Shown: positions 16,017 to 24,004 of the stretch, in pieces
How the letters are laid out: each line of letters begins with the position of its first letter
Position numbering within the stretch: the stretch's first letter is position 1
Assembly: GCF_005870025.1 (NCBI RefSeq)
Contig: NZ_VATA01000019.1
Span: forward strand, 1 to 64,000
DNA: 64,000 nucleotides
Source of the DNA: Poseidonocella sp. HB161398
GTDB lineage: Bacteria > Pseudomonadota > Alphaproteobacteria > Rhodobacterales > Rhodobacteraceae
Direction: 5' to 3'
Translations under genes and position numbers: made by a program
The notes under the pieces: model-generated
What the model was told of the DNA's origin: nothing
What the model saw: the letters and a program-made list of their open reading frames with translations, nothing else
Databases searched by the model: none

Positions 16017-16487
16017 CTAGAGCGTGAATTCCGCCGGTGTCGCGCCGCTGATGCGCTGCAGCAGGGCAGGGGCGATGCCGAAGAGGTGGCGCGGCGTCCC
16101 GGCGGCGGCCCAGACCTCGGCGAAGTCCGAGAGCCGCGGATCCCAGAAGGTCCTGGGCGGGGCGAGATGGCCGACCGGCGAGACCCCGCCGATGGCAAAG
16201 CCCGTCCGCGCGCGGATCAGCGCGGCATCCGCCTTGCCCAGCGGCTCTCCGGCGAGCTGCCCGGCCTTCCCGGCCGAGACCTGGTTGCCGCCCGCGGTGA
16301 CGAAGAGCACGACCTCGCCGCTCTCCTCTCCGCGGAAGAGGATCGACTTGGCGATCTGGTCCAGGCTGCATCCCACGACCTCCGCAGCGCCCTGGGCGGT
16401 GCGGGCGCGATCGTCGACCTCGAGGATCCCCGCCTCCACCCCGGCGGCGGCCAGCGCTGCCTTGACCCGTTTCAAACTCCGGCTCAC
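16017..16487 (-). CDS. YbaK/ProX-type aminoacyl-tRNA deacylase
   Basis: A 156-residue YbaK/EbsC/ProX-fold protein, probably hydrolysing mischarged aminoacyl-tRNA in trans (editing of Cys- or Ala-tRNAPro in characterised members). Visible features are QIAKSILFRG with the conserved lysine, VLFVTAGGNQVSAGKAGQL, and FAIGGVSPVGHL, the GGxxPxGH loop of the family. The start at 16487 has GGAAGGAG upstream. It is divergent from glnE across a 42-base gap. Substrate specificity cannot be told from sequence. Confidence 0.85.
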   Translation of the reverse strand: MSRSLKRVKAALAAAGVEAGILEVDDRARTAQGAAEVVGCSLDQIAKSILFRGEESGEVVLFVTAGGNQVSAGKAGQLAGEPLGKADAALIRARTGFAIGGVSPVGHLAPPRTFWDPRLSDFAEVWAAAGTPRHLFGIAPALLQRISGATPAEFTL

Positions 16488-16529
16488 CTGCTACTCCTTC
16501 CGATGATTCCCGGCAGCCGGAGGACCGTG

Positions 16530-19298
16530 ATGACCCTGACCGACCTGATCCGACAGCACCCGCGGCCGCACGAGCCCGGGCGCGCGGCCGATACGCTGGC
16601 CAAGCTGCCCGATCCGGGCGCGGCACGCAATCTGCTGGAGGGCGTGGCCGGGTGCAGCCCCTATCTGGCCGGGCTGATGCTGCGCGAGGCCGAGTGGCTG
16701 GAGGCGGCGCTGGCGCAGGACCCGGCCGAAAGCCTGGCCGCCGAGCTGGCGCAGCTGCAGCCCGGACCGGTGAAGGAGGCCGCGGCCGATCTGCGCCGCG
16801 CCAAGCGGCGGATCGCGCTGCTGGCGGCGCTGGCCGATTGCGGCGGGGTCTGGAGCCTCGCCGAAGTGACCGGCGCGCTGACGCGGCTGTCGGACCGGGC
16901 CGTGGACGTGGCGCTGCAATCGGTGCTGGCGCCGGTGCTGCGGGCGGGCAAGATCCCGGGCCAGGGCGAGGACGACCTGGCGACCTGCGCCGGGCTGACC
17001 GTGCTGTCGATGGGCAAGACCGGCGCGCGCGAGCTTAACTACTCCTCCGATATCGACCTGATTGTGCTCTTCGACGACGACCGCTTCGAGGGGGCGGATC
17101 TGGGCGAGGCGCGGATGCATTTCGTCCGCGCGGTGCGCAAGGCGATGGCGCTGCTGTCGGACATCACCGGCGACGGCTATGTCTTCCGCACCGACCTGCG
17201 GCTGCGCCCGGACCCTTCGGCGACGCCGGTCGCCATGTCGATCTCGGCCGCCGAGCGCTATTACGAGAGCCTCGGGCGCACCTGGGAAAGGGCGGCCTTC
17301 ATCAAGGCGCGGCCCTCCTCGGGGGACATCGCCGCGGGCCGCCGCTTCCTCAAGGAGATCCGCCCCTTCATCTGGCGCCGCCATCTCGATTTCGCCACGA
17401 TCGAGGAGACCCAGGACATGCAGGCCAAGATCCGCGCCCAGAAGAACACCTGGGACGACACGCGGCTCGACGGGCGCAACCTGAAGCTGGGGCCGGGCGG
17501 CATCCGCGAGATCGAGTTCTTCACCCAGACCCGGCAGATGATCGCCGGCGGGCGCGATCCGTCGCTGCGGGTGCGCGGCACCTGCGAGGGGCTGGCGCGG
17601 CTGGCCGCGGGCGGCTGGATCCCGCCGGCGGAGGCGGAGGAGCTGACCGGGCACTACGCGCTGCTGCGCAGCTGGGAGCACCGCGCCCAGATGGTGCAGG
17701 ACGCACAGACCCATGCGCTGCCCAAGGATGCCGACGGCTGGGCGCGGATGGCGGATTTCCTCGGCGCGCCGGATGCGGCGGCGCTGCAGGCGCAGATGCG
17801 CGGGACCTTCGCCCGGGTGCAGGAGCTGACCGCGCCGCTGATGCTGCAGAAGCCCGCCCAGCCCAGGGCGGAGCATCCGCAGGCGGCCGAGATCACCGCG
17901 CGCTGGCACGGCTTCGCGGCGCTGCGCTCGGACCGGGCGCGGGCGATCCTGGCGCGGCTGCTGCCCGATCTGCTGTCGCGCTTCGACCGGGCGGCGAAGC
18001 CCGAGGAGGCGCTGCTGCAGTTCGAGCGCTTCCTGTCGCGGCTGCCCGCCGGGGTGCAGGTCTTCTCGCTTTTCGAGGCCAATCCGCACCTTATCGACCT
18101 GATGGTCGACATCGCCTCCTCCTCGCCGATGCTGGCAGAGTACCTGTCGCGCCATCCGCAGGTGCTCGACGCGGTGATCGGCGGCAGCTTCTTCGCGCCC
18201 TGGCCGGGACGCGGGGCGCTGGCGGCCGAGCTGTCCGAGGCGCTGGACCACGATGCCGAGGATTACGAGCAGAAGCTCGACGCCACCCGCCGCTGGCACA
18301 AGGAATGGCGCTTCCGCATCGGCGTGCACCTGCTGCGCGGGCTGGTCGATGCCCATGAGGCGGCGGGGCAGTACAGCGACCTGGCCGAGGCGGTGCTCGA
18401 GGTGCTCAGCCCGATCGTGGTGGCGCAATTCGCCGAGAAGCACGGCTCTGTGCCCGGGCGCGGCGCGGCGGTGGTCGGCATGGGCTCGCTCGGGGCGCGG
18501 AACCTCGCCACCACCTCGGATCTCGACCTGATCGTGATCTACGACGCCCCCGGGGAGGCGGTTTCCGACGGGCGCCGCCCGCTCGATGCGCGGACCTACT
18601 ATGCGCGGCTGACCAAGGCCTTCGTCACCGCGCTCTCGGCGCAGATGTCCGAGGGCACGCTCTACGAGGTCGACATGCGGCTGCGCCCCTCGGGGCGGCA
18701 GGGGCCGGTCGCCACCGGCTGGAGCGCCTTCCGCAGCTACCAGGAGACCGAGGCCTGGACCTGGGAGCATCTGGCGCTGACCCGGGCGCGGGTGATCGCC
18801 GGGGCGCCGGAGCTGGCCGCGGATATCGAGGCCTTCCGCTGCGCGATCATCACCGGCGGCTGCGATCCGTCCAAAGTGATGGCCGATCTCCGGGAAATGC
18901 GCGAGCGGCTGCGCACCGGCAAGCCGCGCAAGGGGCCCTGGGATACCGAGAACGGTCCCGGCGGCCGCCAGGACATCGAGCTGCTGGCCCAGGCCTGCGC
19001 GCTGATCTCGGGCTGCACCGCGCGCGATCCCGAGGCGCAGCTGCGCTCGGGCGGGCTGACCTCGGGCTTCGCGGGCGAGCTGATCGGCCATCTGCGCTTC
19101 TTCGCGGTGCTCAAGCAGGCCGGACGTCTGCTGACCGGCGGGCGTCCCGATCCGGCGCATCTGGGCCAGGGCGGGCGGGACATGCTGCTGCGCGATACCG
19201 GCATGCCCGACATCAGCTCGCTGGAGGCGCGGATCGCCGAGGCCCTGGCTCAATCGGCCAGGATTGTGGACAGTGTTGTCCATTCCTGTCCGGATTGA
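16530..19298 (+). CDS. glnE: Glutamine synthetase adenylyltransferase/deadenylase
   Basis: Adds and removes AMP on glutamine synthetase in response to PII, setting nitrogen assimilation. The 922-residue protein has two nucleotidyltransferase halves: an N-terminal deadenylylase with GARELNYSSDIDLIVLFDDD (about residues 165-184) and a C-terminal adenylylase with GARNLATTSDLDLIVIYDAP (about 655-674), linked by the PII-binding helical region. Both DxD metal sites are intact. The ATG at 16530 follows GGAGG. A longer upstream frame would overlap the divergent gene and is rejected. The stop overlaps the -35 box of the next gene. Confidence 0.95.
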   Translation: MTLTDLIRQHPRPHEPGRAADTLAKLPDPGAARNLLEGVAGCSPYLAGLMLREAEWLEAALAQDPAESLAAELAQLQPGPVKEAAADLRRAKRRIALLAALADCGGVWSLAEVTGALTRLSDRAVDVALQSVLAPVLRAGKIPGQGEDDLATCAGLTVLSMGKTGARELNYSSDIDLIVLFDDDRFEGADLGEARMHFVRAVRKAMALLSDITGDGYVFRTDLRLRPDPSATPVAMSISAAERYYESLGRTWERAAFIKARPSSGDIAAGRRFLKEIRPFIWRRHLDFATIEETQDMQAKIRAQKNTWDDTRLDGRNLKLGPGGIREIEFFTQTRQMIAGGRDPSLRVRGTCEGLARLAAGGWIPPAEAEELTGHYALLRSWEHRAQMVQDAQTHALPKDADGWARMADFLGAPDAAALQAQMRGTFARVQELTAPLMLQKPAQPRAEHPQAAEITARWHGFAALRSDRARAILARLLPDLLSRFDRAAKPEEALLQFERFLSRLPAGVQVFSLFEANPHLIDLMVDIASSSPMLAEYLSRHPQVLDAVIGGSFFAPWPGRGALAAELSEALDHDAEDYEQKLDATRRWHKEWRFRIGVHLLRGLVDAHEAAGQYSDLAEAVLEVLSPIVVAQFAEKHGSVPGRGAAVVGMGSLGARNLATTSDLDLIVIYDAPGEAVSDGRRPLDARTYYARLTKAFVTALSAQMSEGTLYEVDMRLRPSGRQGPVATGWSAFRSYQETEAWTWEHLALTRARVIAGAPELAADIEAFRCAIITGGCDPSKVMADLREMRERLRTGKPRKGPWDTENGPGGRQDIELLAQACALISGCTARDPEAQLRSGGLTSGFAGELIGHLRFFAVLKQAGRLLTGGRPDPAHLGQGGRDMLLRDTGMPDISSLEARIAEALAQSARIVDSVVHSCPD

Positions 19299-19322
19299 CA
19301 GGTTGTCGCAGATTGCTAGCTT
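19295..19322 (+). promoter_or_regulatory. Promoter giving a probable leaderless transcript
   Basis: TTGACA at 19295-19300 (overlapping the glnE stop), a 16-base spacer and TAGCTT at 19317-19322. The expected start point, six or seven bases on, coincides with the A of the ATG at 19329, and no Shine-Dalgarno sequence lies between. Confidence 0.65.
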
Positions 19323-19328
19323 GAGCCC

Positions 19329-19613
19329 ATGCCGACTCGTGAGCTTCCTGCCGACCCCGATCCCGAAGGCCTTATCCGCGACGCCTACCACATGGCGGGC
19401 ATCGCGGTCCCGGAATGCCGGATCATCTTCCTCGACTGGTCGCTCTCCATCCCCGAGGGGGTGGAGCCCTGCCTGGCGCTGCGAGCGCTGATCGAACGCC
19501 ACGGCCGCGACGCGCCCGACCATCCGATGACCCGCATCCTGGCCGAAAACCTGGCCACCGCCCCGGCGCCGCGACGCCGCAGGGCGCGCCGCGCCACCAG
19601 CACGGCCGCCTGA
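19329..19613 (+). CDS. Small hypothetical protein, likely leaderless
   Basis: A 94-residue protein, MPTRELPADPDPEGLIRDAY at the N-terminus, with a hydrophobic central stretch (CRIIFLDWSLSI) and a basic Ala/Arg tail (PRRRRARRATS). I recognise no domain. A consensus promoter ends six bases before its ATG and there is no ribosome site, so it would be translated from a leaderless mRNA. The basic tail hints at nucleic-acid contact but that is speculative. Confidence 0.65.
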   Translation: MPTRELPADPDPEGLIRDAYHMAGIAVPECRIIFLDWSLSIPEGVEPCLALRALIERHGRDAPDHPMTRILAENLATAPAPRRRRARRATSTAA

Positions 19614-19737
19614 GCGCCGCTGCCGGGCCGAGCCCTGCGCCCCGCGCAGATCCGCTCTGCGCAGGTCCCGCGCGGGCGATGCAGCCCCTTGAACTTCCGG
19701 TGCGGCAGGCGTCCTCTGGCGGCAGGAGGTTCCGCCC

Positions 19738-20136
19738 ATGACCCTGACCGGACATTGCCTGTGCAACCGGACCCGTTTCGAACTCGATCCGCCCTTCCTC
19801 TTCGTCGGCCACTGCCATTGCGAGAGCTGCCGCCGCCAGACCGCCTCGGCCTTCACCACCTTCATCGGGGTGGAGCAGGGCCAGTGGCGCTGGACCGGCG
19901 CGCCGCCCGTCCGCTATGAGAGCGGCCCCGGCCGCACGCGCTGGTTCTGCGCCGGCTGCGGCGCGCCCGCGGCCTATGCCAACGAGGTCGACAGCCCCGG
20001 CGAGATGCATTTCTACGCGGCGCTGCTCGACGATCCGGAGGCCGTCGTCCCCGAGATGAACTTCCACCCCGAAGAGCATCTCTCCTGGGCCTTCGACGCG
20101 CCCTCTCTGCCGGTCTACCGGAGGGACGGGGAATGA
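19738..20136 (+). CDS. GFA family protein (CENP-V/Gfa zinc fold)
   Basis: A 132-residue Gfa-type zinc protein. The cysteine pattern is complete: GHCLCNRTRF (residues 5-14), HCHCESCRRQTASAF (about 25-39) and WFCAGCGAP (about 69-77), two metal sites in family members. The family includes S-(hydroxymethyl)glutathione synthase, but most members have no proven activity. AGGAGG lies ten bases upstream. Its stop overlaps the lrgA start by four bases (ATGA), so it is co-translated with lrgA-lrgB, an unusual partnership. Confidence 0.9.
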   Translation: MTLTGHCLCNRTRFELDPPFLFVGHCHCESCRRQTASAFTTFIGVEQGQWRWTGAPPVRYESGPGRTRWFCAGCGAPAAYANEVDSPGEMHFYAALLDDPEAVVPEMNFHPEEHLSWAFDAPSLPVYRRDGE

Positions 20137-20483
20137 TCTGGCCGCTCTCGATCCTGCTCGGCTGCCAGCTGGCCGGGGAGGCGGTGTCGCGCGTCCTCGG
20201 CCTGCCGGTGCCGGGTCCGGTGATCGGCATGGTGCTGCTCCTGGTCCTGATGGCCGGGCACCGCCGGGTGCCCGAGACGGTGGCGCCGACGGCGCATGTG
20301 ATCCTCGGCAACCTGTCGCTGCTCTTCGTGCCCGCAGGCGTGGGCATCGTCTCGCAGCTCGACAAGGTGGCGCAATACGGCTTCGGCCTGCTGGCGGCGC
20401 TCCTCGGCTCGACCGTGCTGGCGCTGGCCGCCGGGGTGGCGACCTTCCGCGGCGTGGCCCGCGTGATGGGGGACCGCAGATGA
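20133..20483 (+). CDS. CidA/LrgA family holin-like protein
   Basis: A 116-residue, four-helix inner-membrane protein of the CidA/LrgA family: LLGCQLAGEAVSRVLGLPVPGPVIGMVLLL with the family PVPGPVIGM loop, then GNLSLLFVPAGVGIV, also diagnostic. Family members are proposed to control murein hydrolase release or export of small metabolites such as pyruvate. It overlaps both neighbours by four bases, giving a tightly coupled three-gene operon GFA-lrgA-lrgB. Confidence 0.9.
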   Translation: MIWPLSILLGCQLAGEAVSRVLGLPVPGPVIGMVLLLVLMAGHRRVPETVAPTAHVILGNLSLLFVPAGVGIVSQLDKVAQYGFGLLAALLGSTVLALAAGVATFRGVARVMGDRR

Positions 20484-21196
20484 GCGATTTCACCCGCCTC
20501 TGGATCTACCTGCAGCAGGGGCCTCTGCTGTGGCTCACGGTCACGCTGGTCGCCTACGGGATCGGCGATTTCCTCTTCGTCCGCGCCCGCCGCAGCCCCT
20601 GGGTCAATCCGGTGCTGGTCGCGGTCCTCCTGATCTCGGTCGCGCTGGTGGCCACCGGCACCGATTACGAGACCTATTTCCAGGGCGCGCAATTCGTCCA
20701 TTTCCTGCTTGGCCCGGCCACCGTGGCGCTTGCCGTGCCGCTTTTCGCCAATCTGCGGCACCTGCGCTCGGCCCTGGTGCCGATGACGGCCGCGCTGGTC
20801 GTCGGCTCGCTCGTGGCCATGCTCTCGGCGGTGGGGATCGGCTGGCTCTGCGGCGTGCGCGGCGAGGTTCTGGTCTCGCTCCTGCCGAAATCCGCCACCT
20901 CTCCGGTGGCGCTGGGCGTGGCCGAGACGATCGGCGGCATCCCGGCACTGACCGCGGCCATGGTGATACTGACCGGCATCATCGGCGCCGTGGTGGTGAC
21001 GCCGCTTTTCAACGCGATGGGGGTCTCGGACTGGCGCGCGCGCGGCTTCGCCACCGGCGTGGCGGCGCACGGGATCGGCACGGCGCGGGCCTTCCAGGTC
21101 AATGACACGGCCGGCGCCTTTGCCGGGATCGGCATGGGGCTCAATGCGCTGCTGACCGCGCTGCTCGCGCCGGCGGTGGCGCATCTCCTGTTCTGA
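20480..21196 (+). CDS. CidB/LrgB family membrane protein
   Basis: A 238-residue polytopic membrane protein, the usual partner of LrgA. Diagnostic stretches are LLGPATVALAVPLFANL, LLPKSATSPVALGVAETIGG (the conserved P-K-S-x-T-x-P motif) and GVAAHGIGTARAFQ. It starts inside the lrgA stop (ATGA). LrgA and LrgB act together, probably as a membrane transporter complex. Substrate unknown here. Confidence 0.92.
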   Translation: MSDFTRLWIYLQQGPLLWLTVTLVAYGIGDFLFVRARRSPWVNPVLVAVLLISVALVATGTDYETYFQGAQFVHFLLGPATVALAVPLFANLRHLRSALVPMTAALVVGSLVAMLSAVGIGWLCGVRGEVLVSLLPKSATSPVALGVAETIGGIPALTAAMVILTGIIGAVVVTPLFNAMGVSDWRARGFATGVAAHGIGTARAFQVNDTAGAFAGIGMGLNALLTALLAPAVAHLLF

Positions 21197-21262
21197 GCGA
21201 GGGTTGCGCGCGGGCGCCGGGCGGGCTTATCTCGGGCACCGAGCCGAGGAAGGAGCCCGCCC

Positions 21263-21874
21263 GTGACCATCACCGATCCCGCCCGCCATGCCGAGAAGAT
21301 GGCCAAGAAGAAGGCCAGCCGCGACAAGATCATGGCGACCAAGACCGAGGAGAAGGGTCTGGTCATCGTCCATACCGGCAAGGGCAAGGGCAAGTCCTCC
21401 GCCGCCTTCGGCATGATCTTCCGCTCGATCGCCCATGGCATGCCCTGTGCCGTCGTCCAGTTCATCAAGGGCGGCATGGAGACCGGCGAGCGGACGCTGA
21501 TCACGCAGCATTTCTCCGATCTGTGCGAATTCCACACGATGGGCGAGGGCTTCACCTGGGAGACCCAGGACCGCACCCGCGACATGGAGATGGCCCAGGC
21601 CGCCTGGGCGAAGGCCAAGGAGCTGATCCTGCGCCCGGGCATGCGCATGGTGCTCCTGGACGAGATCAACATCGCGCTGCGCTACGACTATGTCGATGTC
21701 GAGGAGGTCGTGGCCTGGCTGGCGGCGAACAAGCCCGAGATGGTGCATGTCGTGCTGACCGGGCGCAACGCCAAGGAGCCGCTGATCGAGGCGGCCGATC
21801 TGGTGACCGAGATGGAGCTGGTCAAGCATCCCTTCCGCGCAGGCATCAAGGCGCAGGCCGGGGTGGAGTTCTGA
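21263..21874 (+). CDS. cobO: Corrinoid adenosyltransferase CobO
   Basis: Transfers the 5'-deoxyadenosyl group of ATP to cob(I)yrinic acid a,c-diamide in aerobic B12 synthesis. The 203-residue protein has the CobA/CobO P-loop variant VIVHTGKGKGKSSAAFGM (about residues 32-49), VVQFIKGG, the metal-binding VLLDEINIALRYDYV and VLTGRNA. The start is GTG at 21263, after AAGGAG. It stands alone. The lower-ligand gene bluB is at 49670, so B12 functions are scattered. Length is typical. Confidence 0.95.
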   Translation: MTITDPARHAEKMAKKKASRDKIMATKTEEKGLVIVHTGKGKGKSSAAFGMIFRSIAHGMPCAVVQFIKGGMETGERTLITQHFSDLCEFHTMGEGFTWETQDRTRDMEMAQAAWAKAKELILRPGMRMVLLDEINIALRYDYVDVEEVVAWLAANKPEMVHVVLTGRNAKEPLIEAADLVTEMELVKHPFRAGIKAQAGVEF

Positions 21875-21958
21875 ACCAATAGGGAAGGGGGCTCGGGCTC
21901 ACCAGAGAGAGGGCCCTCCCTCCGCAGCCGACGACGCTGATCCGGCCTGCCGCAGCCC

Positions 21959-22018
21959 CGGGGACGGGTCAAGGGCAGGCCGCTGCGCGGGCCCTGCGGG
22001 CCCCTTGACCCGTCCCCG
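21959..22018. repeat. 17-bp perfect inverted repeat after cobO
   Basis: A 17-base arm at 21959-21975 (CGGGGACGGGTCAAGGG) is perfectly complementary to 22002-22018, with a 26-base GC-rich loop. It lies in the 201-base gap between convergent cobO and the LRR gene. No T-run follows on either strand, so it could be a structural terminator, an RNA element or a transposon relic. The rest of the gap holds further GA/GC-rich imperfect repeats. Confidence 0.75.
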
Positions 22019-22075
22019 CGCCCGCGGCTTTCCGTCCCCAGAGACGGCGGCTCCGGAGAGAGGGCGCGCATGCCG

Positions 22076-22885
22076 TCAGGCGGACGGTTCCGCGGCGGCG
22101 GCGATCTGGGCCAGTGCGTTGATCCGCGCGTGGTTGCGGCCGCTTTCGGTCATCGCGGCATAGGCGGCGGGGCTGTCCGGCAGCTCGGCGGCGGGGGCGT
22201 CCGGTGCGGCGGCGCCGCTGCGGCCGAGCGCGGTGGCAGGGCCGTCGATGAGCGCGGCGAGTTCGGCTGCGTCGAGGCCGGGCCGGGCGAGCCCGCCGAG
22301 GGTCAGTGCCAGCACCTGCGGTTCCGCGCGGCTGGCGAGGAAGAGGAGGTCGACCCCCTCGAACCGCCGCAGGAAGACCGGCAGGCCGGGATGGAGCCGC
22401 GCGGCGCCGGCGAAGCTGCCGGCGAGCAGCGCGCGGCCGATCCGGTCGAGCTGCGCCGCGCCGAGGCCCGTCAGGGCGATGTCCCATTCGGCGATCTGCG
22501 TGGTTTCCAGCCGGGGAGCGATGCCGCGGATGGCGAAGGGGCCGGGCGCTTCGGGCACGGTTTCAGGCATGGGCGGATGCGCTTCGAAGAAGAGCCGCAG
22601 GTCGCGGGCATCCATCAGCGGCTCCAGATCCTGGATCTGCCGCAGCGCCGGGGTGCCGACGAGCTGGACGATCTGCAGACCGGGCAGCGCCGCCAGCGGC
22701 GCGATATCGGCGATCCCGGTCTCGCCCAGGTCGAGCGAGCGCAGGGCGGAGAGCCCGGCGATCTCGGCAGGCAGCCGGTCGAGCGCCTTGAGCCCGTAGA
22801 GGCTGAGCTCGGCCGCGCCGCTGGCCTCGGCGGTCCTGATGCGGGCCAGTGCTTCGGCGCGGGCGGTCTCGGCGGGGTCGGGCAT
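22076..22885 (-). CDS. Leucine-rich-repeat protein, unknown function
   Basis: A 269-residue protein. Residues about 25-95 form three LRR units (LSLYGLKALDRLPAEIAGLS, LRSLDLGETGIADIAPLAAL, LQIVQLVGTPALRQIQDLEPL), the bacterial/internalin-like consensus. The remainder (about 100-269) is Ala-rich with no motif I know. No signal peptide or transmembrane segment is seen, so it is probably cytoplasmic and engaged in protein binding. It is single copy, on the same strand as the serine hydrolase upstream. Confidence 0.7.
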   Translation of the reverse strand: MPDPAETARAEALARIRTAEASGAAELSLYGLKALDRLPAEIAGLSALRSLDLGETGIADIAPLAALPGLQIVQLVGTPALRQIQDLEPLMDARDLRLFFEAHPPMPETVPEAPGPFAIRGIAPRLETTQIAEWDIALTGLGAAQLDRIGRALLAGSFAGAARLHPGLPVFLRRFEGVDLLFLASRAEPQVLALTLGGLARPGLDAAELAALIDGPATALGRSGAAAPDAPAAELPDSPAAYAAMTESGRNHARINALAQIAAAAEPSA

Positions 22886-22952
22886 GGCGGGTCTTCCGTC
22901 TGGCAGGGCTGGCGGACCCTGCCGCCCGCCGCGGCCAGGGTCAAGCGCGGCG

Positions 22953-23951
22953 TCAGGCGGCGCGGGCCGCGGGCAGGATCCGGTCTGTCAGCAGCGCCAT
23001 CAGATCGCCGAAATAGCCCTCGCTGCGCGCCGGGCGGGTCGGGTCCGAGAGGATCACCACCGAAAGCGACAGGTCCGGGACGATGGCCGCGATCTGCCCG
23101 CCATAGCCGCGGGCCAGCGCGATCCGCGTGCCCCGGGACCGGCCGAGGAACCAGCCGAGCCCGTAATCGAGCCCGGAATAGGGCGAGCGGGTGCGCGGGC
23201 GCAGGCTTTCGTCGATCCAGCCGGACGAGACCACGCGGCGGCCCTCGAGGCTGCCGCCCTGGCGGATCATCTCGGCGAAGCGCAGGAGCCCGGCGGGGGT
23301 GGTCGCCATGTCGTTGCCGCCCAGGTAGTAGCCCTGCGGATCGGCCACCCAGGGGGCGAAGGGCATGTCCAGCGGATCGCCGAGCCGGTCGCGGGCGAGC
23401 TCCAGCAGGCTCTGCCCGGTGACCTCGGCCAGCACCGCGCCCATCACATGGGTCGTGCCGGTGGAATAGAGCATCCGCGCGCCCGGCTGGGCCACGAAGG
23501 GCCGCGAGAGCGCGTCGGCCACCCAGTCGGAGGAGGAGACCCAGGCGCCGTAATTGCCGCCCGAGGTGCGCTCCAGCCCGGCCTGCAGGCTCAGCAGGTT
23601 CTCGACCGTCAGCCCGGCGACGCGGGGATCGGCGCCTGCGGGCACGAGCCCGGGGGCGAGCTCGCCCAGCGTGGCGCCGAGCCCGGGGATCTCGCCGCGG
23701 TCGACGGCCGTTCCCGCGAGCGTGGCGAGAAGCGTCTTCGACACGGATTTGACATTGGCCGGGCTCTCCATCGACGGGCCGCGGACCCGGCGGGACAGGA
23801 CGGTCTGCCCGTTCTGCGCGATCATCACGCAATGGAGCTGGCCCAGTCCGGCCGCGGCGTCGGCGACGCTGTCCCAGCGCGACTGGGCGGCAAGGCGGGT
23901 GGCGGCGATCAGGGCGGGCAGGGCGAGGAGGGCGCGGCGGCTGTGGTGCAT
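22953..23951 (-). CDS. Serine hydrolase, class C beta-lactamase fold
   Basis: A 332-residue exported protein. A twin-arginine-like or Sec signal (HHSRRALLALPALIAATRLAAQ) is followed by the SxxK nucleophile motif in VKSVSKTLLAT (about residues 68-78), the second motif YSTG in ARMLYSTGTTHVMG, and a C-terminal RGYGGQ in place of KTG/HTG. This is typical of esterase or D-aminopeptidase-like members rather than true beta-lactamases. The start at 23951 fits the signal peptide. It sits between the LRR and FUSC genes, all on the minus strand. Confidence 0.85.
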   Translation of the reverse strand: MHHSRRALLALPALIAATRLAAQSRWDSVADAAAGLGQLHCVMIAQNGQTVLSRRVRGPSMESPANVKSVSKTLLATLAGTAVDRGEIPGLGATLGELAPGLVPAGADPRVAGLTVENLLSLQAGLERTSGGNYGAWVSSSDWVADALSRPFVAQPGARMLYSTGTTHVMGAVLAEVTGQSLLELARDRLGDPLDMPFAPWVADPQGYYLGGNDMATTPAGLLRFAEMIRQGGSLEGRRVVSSGWIDESLRPRTRSPYSGLDYGLGWFLGRSRGTRIALARGYGGQIAAIVPDLSLSVVILSDPTRPARSEGYFGDLMALLTDRILPAARAA

Positions 23952-24004
23952 GGCGCCATCCTGCCCGCGCGGGCGGCCGCGGCGCCAGTCACGAGAGGGT
24001 GAGC

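Noticed and set aside
16491-19865. Very long minus-strand frame opposite glnE
   Set aside because: His/Gln/Arg-rich antisense shadow of glnE with no domain; common in GC-rich DNA.
22953-23951. Class C beta-lactamase resistance gene
   Set aside because: The KTG/HTG motif is replaced and the second motif is YSTG, so it is called a serine hydrolase, not a resistance gene.
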